In this document: in pieces, positions 7,120 through 11,954 of the stretch
Layout of the letters: each line of letters begins with the position of its first letter
Numbering within the stretch: the first letter of the stretch is position 1
Origin: Phycisphaera sp.
Lineage (GTDB): Bacteria; Planctomycetota; Phycisphaerae; Phycisphaerales; Phycisphaeraceae
Assembly (NCBI GenBank): GCA_029287335.1
Contig: JARFRI010000340.1
Location: 1 to 11,954 of the forward strand
Reading direction: 5' to 3'
Length of the DNA: 11,954 nucleotides
Notes under the pieces: model-generated
What the model was told of the DNA's origin: nothing
The model's input: the letters and a program-made list of their open reading frames with translations, nothing else
The model's database searches: none
Position numbers and translations under genes: made by a program

Positions 7120-8340
7120 CTATCGGCCGTACACCAGCGTAGTAATTGCGGTGAGTTGTGCCATGATGCCCGCACCAAGCCAGCGAAGAAAGAGACCGTC
7201 TTCACCGCTGCCCATGAATAAACCGCCCAGAAAGCAAACGATCGCCACGAGTTGCAGAGCGACTGCGATGATGGTTAGAAACGAAAACTCATGATCCTGT
7301 CCGCGCTGTGCACGTAACTCATGGAGGATGAGCCTGAGGGTCTTGTTGTCGGCTTCTAGTTCGGTTTGCGGCGATTTATCGGCTTTCTTTTTTTCGATCG
7401 CCTGACGGATATTCTCAGGAATATTTTGTGGTTGCGCTGCCGGGGTCGGCGGACTAGCCACAGCCGTCTCGCTTGCGGTGACCTGTGGCGACTCGGCTTC
7501 AGCCTGCTGCCGCTTACGAAACGGTTTAGTCACGGTCGGCGTATCGATATCTTCTTGGGTTGGCGCACCCCATGGACGGAAGGCTTTGGTCGTGGCCGGG
7601 ACGGCCTGCTCTTTTGTGGACGCGCTGGCGGGGCGCGCCACCTGGATCTTTGCGATCTTTTCCGCGTCCCACTTGCGGCCGGGCGTCGGTGGTTTGGGCT
7701 CGGACTGTTCAACGCGCGGCTGCTGGGCGATCAGACGCGCCGCATCAATCAGATTCACCGCGAAAAAGTCAGGCCCTGTCGGCCGCTCACGGTCCGGCGG
7801 TTCACTGACCACACCCGCAAGGCTCGCCGGGTCCGTCGGCATCAGCCGCTCGGCATCGGGCCTGAGCAAAACCGTCCGCGCCCCCGCCGCGTGGCCGGCC
7901 TGCACATCCGCCAACTCGTCGCCGATCATCCAACTTGTTTTGAGATCGAGCTTCATCTCCTCGGCCGCCTGCTCAAGCATCCCGGGCTTGGGCTTGCGCG
8001 TCTTGTGATCTTTTTTGTACTGCTTCAGCTTCCCATGGGGATGAAACGGGCAGTAATAAAACGCATCGATCACCGCACCGTTTGCCGTCTGCTTGATGAG
8101 ATCGGCCACATGGCTATGCAAATCATGAACCTGGTCCTCGGTGAGCGTGCCCCGCGCAACTCCCTCGTGGTTGGCGACGACGACGATCCGGTAGCCCAGC
8201 CCGCGCAGCGATGCAATCGCCGGGGCCGCACCCTTGACCAGCGACACCGTGGACAAGTCCCCCGGCATCTTGGTGGCGCTCATGATCGTGTTGTCGAGGT
8301 CGAGGAATACGGCCGGCTGCATGGCAATAGTGTAAGGCAT
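7120..8340 (-). CDS. GmhB-like HAD phosphatase with C-terminal membrane anchor
   Basis: A 406-residue fusion. Residues 8-165 are a HAD phosphatase of the GmhB/HisB-N class: nucleophile motif FLDLDNT (Asp14, Asp16), motif II with Asn57 in ANHEGVARG, the KPKPGM loop (116-121), and motif IV GDELADVQAG (140-149). GmhB removes the 7-phosphate of heptose 1,7-bisphosphate on the way to ADP-heptose, which suits the GT9 gene next door. The zinc loop keeps Cys97 and His100, but the second CxC pair is replaced by charged residues. Residues about 210-320 are a Pro/Ala/Lys-rich linker, about 325-346 could be a short coiled coil, and two hydrophobic segments (about 354-376 and 383-403) close the protein. 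Ordinary GmhB is about 190 residues and soluble. Starts at 8340 or 8322 (Met7) are both possible; neither has a well-spaced ribosome site. The substrate is inferred. Confidence 0.75.
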   Translation of the reverse strand: MPYTIAMQPAVFLDLDNTIMSATKMPGDLSTVSLVKGAAPAIASLRGLGYRIVVVANHEGVARGTLTEDQVHDLHSHVADLIKQTANGAVIDAFYYCPFHPHGKLKQYKKDHKTRKPKPGMLEQAAEEMKLDLKTSWMIGDELADVQAGHAAGARTVLLRPDAERLMPTDPASLAGVVSEPPDRERPTGPDFFAVNLIDAARLIAQQPRVEQSEPKPPTPGRKWDAEKIAKIQVARPASASTKEQAVPATTKAFRPWGAPTQEDIDTPTVTKPFRKRQQAEAESPQVTASETAVASPPTPAAQPQNIPENIRQAIEKKKADKSPQTELEADNKTLRLILHELRAQRGQDHEFSFLTIIAVALQLVAIVCFLGGLFMGSGEDGLFLRWLGAGIMAQLTAITTLVYGR

Positions 8341-8372
8341 CTCCCCGCATCGCCGTCGCGGTGTTAAACGGC

Positions 8373-8963
8373 CTATGAGCCGGACATTTCCTGCTGTACG
8401 TAGGCCACCGCTTGGTCGATCGCTTGATCCAACTGATCGTTGACAACCGTATACTTGTAGATTCCAAGCTCGTGGGCTAGCTGGATCTCGTCTTGTGCGT
8501 GCGAAAAGCGCTTCTGGATCGTCGCTTCGTCCTCGCGTTTACGAGCGCGAAGCCTGTGGAGCAGTACTTCGTCGCTCGGTGGCTCGATTAGTATGCCCAC
8601 AGCTTCTGTAAACCGCTGCTTGACCTGGTTCGCGCCCTTGACGTCGATCTCAAGGATCATAATCTCGCCCTCAGCGAGCGCTTCATACACAGGCTCAGCC
8701 GGTGTCCCATAAAGGTTGCCGTAGACCTGTTCATATTCGAGCATTTGCCCGAGTTTGACGAGGTTTTTGAATTCGCGCTCACTGACGAAGTTGTAATGCT
8801 CACCATCGATGTCATTGGGCCCCATCGTTCGGGTCGTCATCGACAAGCTCAGTACGGCATCTAGGCGATCGACCATCGCGTTGACGATCGTGCTCTTTCC
8901 GACGCCGGACGGGCCGGAGACGATGATGAGCAGGCCATGTTTTTTCGCATTGGATTCGGGCAT
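8373..8963 (-). CDS. gmk: Guanylate kinase
   Basis: This 196-residue cytosolic enzyme phosphorylates GMP to GDP with ATP, an essential step of purine nucleotide supply. Motifs in order are: P-loop GPSGVGKS (17-24), GMP-binding SMTTR (41-45), YGNLYGTP (81-88), LEIDVKG (104-110), the lid LRARKREDEATIQKR (138-152), and VVNDQLDQA (173-181). Length is close to the usual 200 or so. The segment after TTR reads TMGPNDIDG instead of the common RPPRPGEVDG, so the second Arg that contacts the GMP phosphate in yeast guanylate kinase is Gly, and the nearby Glu is Asp. It starts 31 bases after the pyrB stop and ends 32 bases before the HAD gene, within one apparent operon. The ribosome site is weak. Confidence 0.96.
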   Translation of the reverse strand: MPESNAKKHGLLIIVSGPSGVGKSTIVNAMVDRLDAVLSLSMTTRTMGPNDIDGEHYNFVSEREFKNLVKLGQMLEYEQVYGNLYGTPAEPVYEALAEGEIMILEIDVKGANQVKQRFTEAVGILIEPPSDEVLLHRLRARKREDEATIQKRFSHAQDEIQLAHELGIYKYTVVNDQLDQAIDQAVAYVQQEMSGS

Positions 8964-8994
8964 GAGACGAGCAGCATAAACGATTGCGGCGGAG

Positions 8995-9963
8995 CTATTG
9001 CCCAGCGACTAGCGCGAGTGTCGCCATCCGTACCGCCAAGCCGTTGGCGACCTGGTCGAGGATGACCGAGTTGGTCCCGTCGGCGACGGCTGATTCGATC
9101 TCAAGCCCGCGGTTCATCGGGCCGGGGTGCATGACAACGAGGTCTTGCTTGGCTCGTTTCATGCGTGCGACGGTCAGGCCGTAGAGCGTGGTGTACTCGC
9201 GTTGGCTGGGGAAGGCCGGGCCGGCAAGCCGCTCGAACTGTATGCGAAGCATGTTGATCACATCGATGCGCGGCAGCACCTCTTCAAGGTCGTTACTCAT
9301 CTCGCAGTCCAGCCCGTCGAACGAGCCAGGCAGTAATGTTGGCGGTCCGACGAGGATCACTTTTGCGCCGAGTTTAGTCAGGCAGTGGACGTTGGAGCGG
9401 GCGACGCGGGAATGGCCAATATCGCCGACGATCGCGACGGTCAGGCCGGTGAAGTCAAAGTCACTGTCTCGGCCCAATCGTTTTGCAATCGTGTAGCTAT
9501 CCAGCAATGCCTGAGTCGGATGCTCGTGCTGGCCGTCGCCGGCGTTGACGATCGCACAGTCGGTGGCCTGTGCGAGTTGGATCGCCGCCCCGCTTTGGCT
9601 GTGTCGGCAGACGATGATGTCGACACCCATGGCCTCAATGTTGCGCGCGGTGTCAACCAAAGTCTCACCCTTGGATACGCTCGAGCCTGAAGCGGACATG
9701 TCCAGCACATCAGCGGAGAGTCGGCTCGCCGCGAGGCGGAAACTAGCACGGGTTCGTGTCGAGTCTTCGTAAAAGAGGTTGACGACAACCTTGCCGTGCA
9801 GGTCCGCGTTCTTGGGCAGTGCCCGGCTCGTCGAAACACCCTCGTATGACTTGGCCTTGGTCAGTAAGACGCGAATTTCATCGGGCGACAAAGGTTCGAT
9901 CCCAACGAGGTGGCGGTGTGGCCAATGATCACTGCTTGAGCAAGTCGTCTGCGCGGTGTGCAT
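8995..9963 (-). CDS. pyrB: Aspartate carbamoyltransferase catalytic subunit
   Basis: This 322-residue enzyme condenses carbamoyl phosphate with aspartate, the first committed step of pyrimidine synthesis. Carbamoyl-phosphate binding is shown by FYEDSTRTRASF (64-75) and the loop SKGET (97-101, Lys98); further signatures are GDGQHEHPTQALLD (142-155), VGDIGHSRVARSN (179-191) and HPGPMNRGLEI (279-289). Length is normal for a catalytic subunit. No pyrI or pyrC follows directly; gmk does. The ATG at 9963 is the only usable start: an in-frame TAG lies four codons upstream and no ATG, GTG or TTG occurs before the conserved WPHRHL. There is no Shine-Dalgarno sequence, and the putative -10 box sits six bases before the ATG, suggesting a leaderless message. 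Confidence 0.97.
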   Translation of the reverse strand: MHTAQTTCSSSDHWPHRHLVGIEPLSPDEIRVLLTKAKSYEGVSTSRALPKNADLHGKVVVNLFYEDSTRTRASFRLAASRLSADVLDMSASGSSVSKGETLVDTARNIEAMGVDIIVCRHSQSGAAIQLAQATDCAIVNAGDGQHEHPTQALLDSYTIAKRLGRDSDFDFTGLTVAIVGDIGHSRVARSNVHCLTKLGAKVILVGPPTLLPGSFDGLDCEMSNDLEEVLPRIDVINMLRIQFERLAGPAFPSQREYTTLYGLTVARMKRAKQDLVVMHPGPMNRGLEIESAVADGTNSVILDQVANGLAVRMATLALVAGQ

Positions 9964-9969
9964 CGCCGC

Positions 9970-9998
9970 ATTCTAACCGCGACGAGTCGCTAAGTCTT
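9970..9998 (-). promoter_or_regulatory. pyrB: Sigma70-like promoter of the pyrB operon
   Basis: On the minus strand AAGACT (9993-9998) and TAGAAT (9970-9975, five of six bases of the consensus) are 17 bases apart. With a normal -10 to start distance, transcription would begin at or within a base or two of the pyrB ATG (9963). A 12-base dyad, GCGACGAGTCGC (9979-9990), lies in the spacer, and GTCGCTA occurs twice, at 9986-9992 and 10004-10010, 18 bases apart, which is a plausible operator arrangement. Confidence 0.45.
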
Positions 9999-10047
9999 AC
10001 GCTGTCGCTAGCGGCTTGAACGCTACTTGCGAACTACGAGGCCTGCT

Positions 10048-10998
10048 TCAACCATGAAAAAATACGCGCTCGGCCGTGTATCGGAGGATGGCCCTGCGAT
10101 CGTGATCGGATAAGAAATCAAGCCCATCCCGCATCAGTGCGACCGCGTCGGTGTAGTTGTTGCCGTCGTTGAGTTGATACGGGCAGTCGCTGGCCCACAT
10201 CATGCGGCTGGGGCCAAAGGCATCGAAGACCAGCTTGATGAGCGGGGCCAGATCTCCGTACGGGGCTCGCTTATCGCCGAAGTTACGAAAAGCTGAGGCT
10301 TTGACGTAGACATTGGGGTGCTTGGCCAATTGGGTCAGCCAGCGGGCCTGTTCGGCGCTACCCATCTCGATTCGGCCGAAGTGATCGATAACGACGGTGG
10401 TATCGGGGTGCTTCTCGCACATCGCATCGACGCTGGGTAGAAACTCAGGACTGAGCAGCGGGCAGACCGCGACATTCAACTCTGCGGCGTGCTTCCAAAG
10501 CAACTCCATCCCCGGGGCGTTGAGCCAATTCGGCGGATCGACATTGAGCGTCCGGTCGGCGTGCTTCGTTGGACCGATGCGGATGCCGCGAGCGCCTTGA
10601 TCACACAGATCGGCCAGTCGCTCTTTGAGGTTTGGCGTTCGCTCGTTGATCATGGCGACGACGCTGAACGTGCCCGGTCGTTTCCGGGCACAGTCGAGGA
10701 CATACGAGTTGTCATAGCCGTGCAGCGGCGCGTGCTGGATAAGCACCGCACGCTCGATCCCACTTGTCTTCATGACGGCAAGTAGCTCGTCAGCAGTAAA
10801 CGTCGCGGGCTTCATGTCGGCTGGCGTCGCCCACGGGCCAAGCGGATACTTCTCTAAATCATCCGACCAGACATGCGAATGTGCGTCGATGTCGCCGCTC
10901 AAGGCCTGGCCTGGCAGCCGCGTGCTAACACAGCCCGCCAGTGGTGCGGCTAGCGACATGGCGCCCGCTTTCATCAGGTTGCGTCGCGTGAGTTGCAT
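10048..10998 (-). CDS. Exported amidohydrolase-family TIM-barrel hydrolase, Tat lipoprotein
   Basis: A 316-residue protein of the amidohydrolase_2 / predicted metal-dependent TIM-barrel hydrolase group (lactonases, decarboxylases and related enzymes). The N-terminus carries a twin-arginine motif TRRNLMK (4-10) and a lipobox-like LAGC with Cys23, so it is probably exported folded and lipid-anchored in the periplasm. Metal and catalytic residues visible are DAHSH (His40, His42), IDHFGR (His206) and WASDCPY (Asp271). The specific substrate cannot be read; relatives act on sugar lactones such as fuconolactone or rhamnonolactone, or on aromatic acids. The ATG at 10998 is preceded by GAGGGA ending nine bases upstream, inside the end of the transporter gene, and the intergenic gap is only three bases, so the two genes are co-transcribed and perhaps translationally coupled. 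Confidence 0.85.
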   Translation of the reverse strand: MQLTRRNLMKAGAMSLAAPLAGCVSTRLPGQALSGDIDAHSHVWSDDLEKYPLGPWATPADMKPATFTADELLAVMKTSGIERAVLIQHAPLHGYDNSYVLDCARKRPGTFSVVAMINERTPNLKERLADLCDQGARGIRIGPTKHADRTLNVDPPNWLNAPGMELLWKHAAELNVAVCPLLSPEFLPSVDAMCEKHPDTTVVIDHFGRIEMGSAEQARWLTQLAKHPNVYVKASAFRNFGDKRAPYGDLAPLIKLVFDAFGPSRMMWASDCPYQLNDGNNYTDAVALMRDGLDFLSDHDRRAILRYTAERVFFHG

Positions 10999-11001
10999 GA
11001 G

Positions 11002-11954
11002 CTATCCCTCGATAAATTGCTTAAGGACTTTGTCGTAGAGTGCCCAGCCGCCAGCCACAAACATGCCGACCACACTGAGCCAGAGGAAGACATCCCATAG
11101 CAGGCTCGGTGTCAGCCGAGCATCACTACGGCGATAGCGCCCGTACAACGCGGTCACGCCTAAGAGCGGCAGCATCAACGCGCCCATGAATCCGCCCGCT
11201 AGAACAAGCTGCTCTGGGTTACTACTAATGAACGCGAAGGAGCCTAAGAACAACAGTGGCAGCGTGCCGCAGAAAATACGTGTCCAGAAGACATAAGCCT
11301 TGTCACCACCTGCCGACACACCAAACACCCGCAAGGCATCGGACAAGACCCGCGCATGGCTGGCCGTGGCGACGAAGAAGGTCGAGTACAACACCGCGAA
11401 TGCGCCGAAAAGAAATACGCCCTGAGCCCAGTCGCCGAATACCGGGACGTACATCTCGCCGAGCGTGCGGACCATCGTGGCGCCCTCTGGCTGCAGCCCG
11501 TTGCGGTGTAGCGTCGCGGCACCCAGCAGATAAAACGCGATCGTCGCGAAGGTGTAGACCACCATCGAGCACCAGGCATCCCACTTCAATACGCGTAGCC
11601 AACCCGCCGCGCGATTGGCCCATGCATCCGATTCGTCACGCGGCCCGGCCCATTTCGCGTAGCCCTTTTCCAAACACCAGTACGGGTACTGGATCAACTC
11701 CGTCGCGCCCACGCCAATAATCCCAAACGCCGCGAGTGCCACCGCAAAACCCTTGCCCGGCGGAATCTGAAATGTCATGCCCGACATCAACTCTTGCCAA
11801 GTCACGTGCCAGCCCGGCATCGACTGGATCATGATCAGGTTGCCGATCGTGACAAATGTAAACATCGCGACGAGCGCCGTCGAGACATTCTGGATCATCC
11901 GGTATCGGCCCAGCACAAGGATGACGATCGAGCCAAGCGTGATGATCATCGCCC
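11002..11954 (-). CDS. Divergent Nramp-like transporter, C-terminal part
   Basis: The frame is open at the right edge; about 316 C-terminal residues are visible and the N-terminal helices lie outside. The visible part has roughly seven to eight membrane segments. The stretch GIIGVGATELIQYPYWCLEKGYAKW (about 76-100 of the visible part) aligns by eye to helix 6 of Nramp proteins, which move Mn2+, Fe2+ or other divalent cations with protons. The usual metal-binding pattern there (A-x-x-M-P-H) is not kept: Leu, Gln and Tyr stand at or near the places of Met and His, so the cargo may not be a transition metal. The first helix with the DPGN motif, which would settle the family, is not in the window. 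It ends three bases before the exported hydrolase, suggesting a joint uptake or utilisation function, which is inference. Confidence 0.6.
   Translation of the reverse strand, partial: AMIITLGSIVILVLGRYRMIQNVSTALVAMFTFVTIGNLIMIQSMPGWHVTWQELMSGMTFQIPPGKGFAVALAAFGIIGVGATELIQYPYWCLEKGYAKWAGPRDESDAWANRAAGWLRVLKWDAWCSMVVYTFATIAFYLLGAATLHRNGLQPEGATMVRTLGEMYVPVFGDWAQGVFLFGAFAVLYSTFFVATASHARVLSDALRVFGVSAGGDKAYVFWTRIFCGTLPLLFLGSFAFISSNPEQLVLAGGFMGALMLPLLGVTALYGRYRRSDARLTPSLLWDVFLWLSVVGMFVAGGWALYDKVLKQFIEG

Noticed and set aside
7366..8367. Long plus-strand open frame (333 residues) opposite the HAD gene
   Set aside because: The product is Arg/Gly/Leu-rich without a domain, while the minus strand encodes clear HAD motifs across the same bases.
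9964..10047. tRNA or small RNA in the 84-base gap before pyrB
   Set aside because: The length is tRNA-like and small dyads occur, but no cloverleaf arms, GTTC T-loop in place or CCA end can be laid out; promoter and operator signals explain it better.
1..11954. CRISPR array, integrase, transposase, toxin-antitoxin or defence genes
   Set aside because: No regularly spaced repeats and no matching protein motifs were seen on either strand; the genes are mostly housekeeping, transport and envelope functions.

Overview
The window is a GC-rich, gene-dense bacterial chromosome segment with no plasmid, phage, insertion-sequence, CRISPR, tRNA or rRNA signature. The mix of genes suggests a Gram-negative-type planctomycete, perhaps Phycisphaerae-like: a PhoX/DUF839 protein, an exported TIM-barrel hydrolase beside a divergent Nramp-like carrier, ribosomal genes rpsL-rpsG without fusA/tuf, and heptose-type envelope genes. 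This placement is inference from family flavour; no marker gene was compared.

Layout. Plus strand, 1-3673: the 3' end of a PhoX-type phosphatase gene, a complete two-domain ABC permease of the iron(III)/thiamine/phosphonate kind, a long stem-loop repeat (2745-2808), and a membrane-anchored alpha/beta hydrolase. All remaining genes are on the minus strand. In transcription order they are: the 3' part of a divergent Nramp-like transporter (enters from the right edge), a Tat-exported lipoprotein amidohydrolase, pyrB, gmk, a membrane-anchored GmhB-like HAD phosphatase, a family 9 glycosyltransferase, a family 4-like glycosyltransferase, rpsL and rpsG. A clear intrinsic terminator closes rpsG against the convergent hydrolase.

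How the genes may work together. pyrB-gmk-HAD-GT9-GT4 are spaced by 31, 32 and 12 bases and a 4-base overlap, so they look like one operon. PyrB starts pyrimidine synthesis and Gmk makes GDP. The HAD/GT9/GT4 trio resembles a module for making and transferring heptose or a related sugar onto a surface glycan or LPS core. rpsL has its own good promoter, and S7 follows after a 141-base spacer. The transporter and the exported hydrolase are separated by 3 bases and form a second short operon.

The most interesting points are: a HAD phosphatase fused to a low-complexity linker and two C-terminal membrane helices; ribosomal protein S12 naturally carrying Arg at position 88, where the streptomycin-resistance mutation K88R occurs; a pyrB gene whose promoter and only possible start codon imply a leaderless mRNA; a 25-bp-arm hairpin built from CACGAAG units; and catalytic or binding motif departures in GT4, guanylate kinase and the Nramp-like carrier. 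I saw no clear evidence of a new defence or mobile system.
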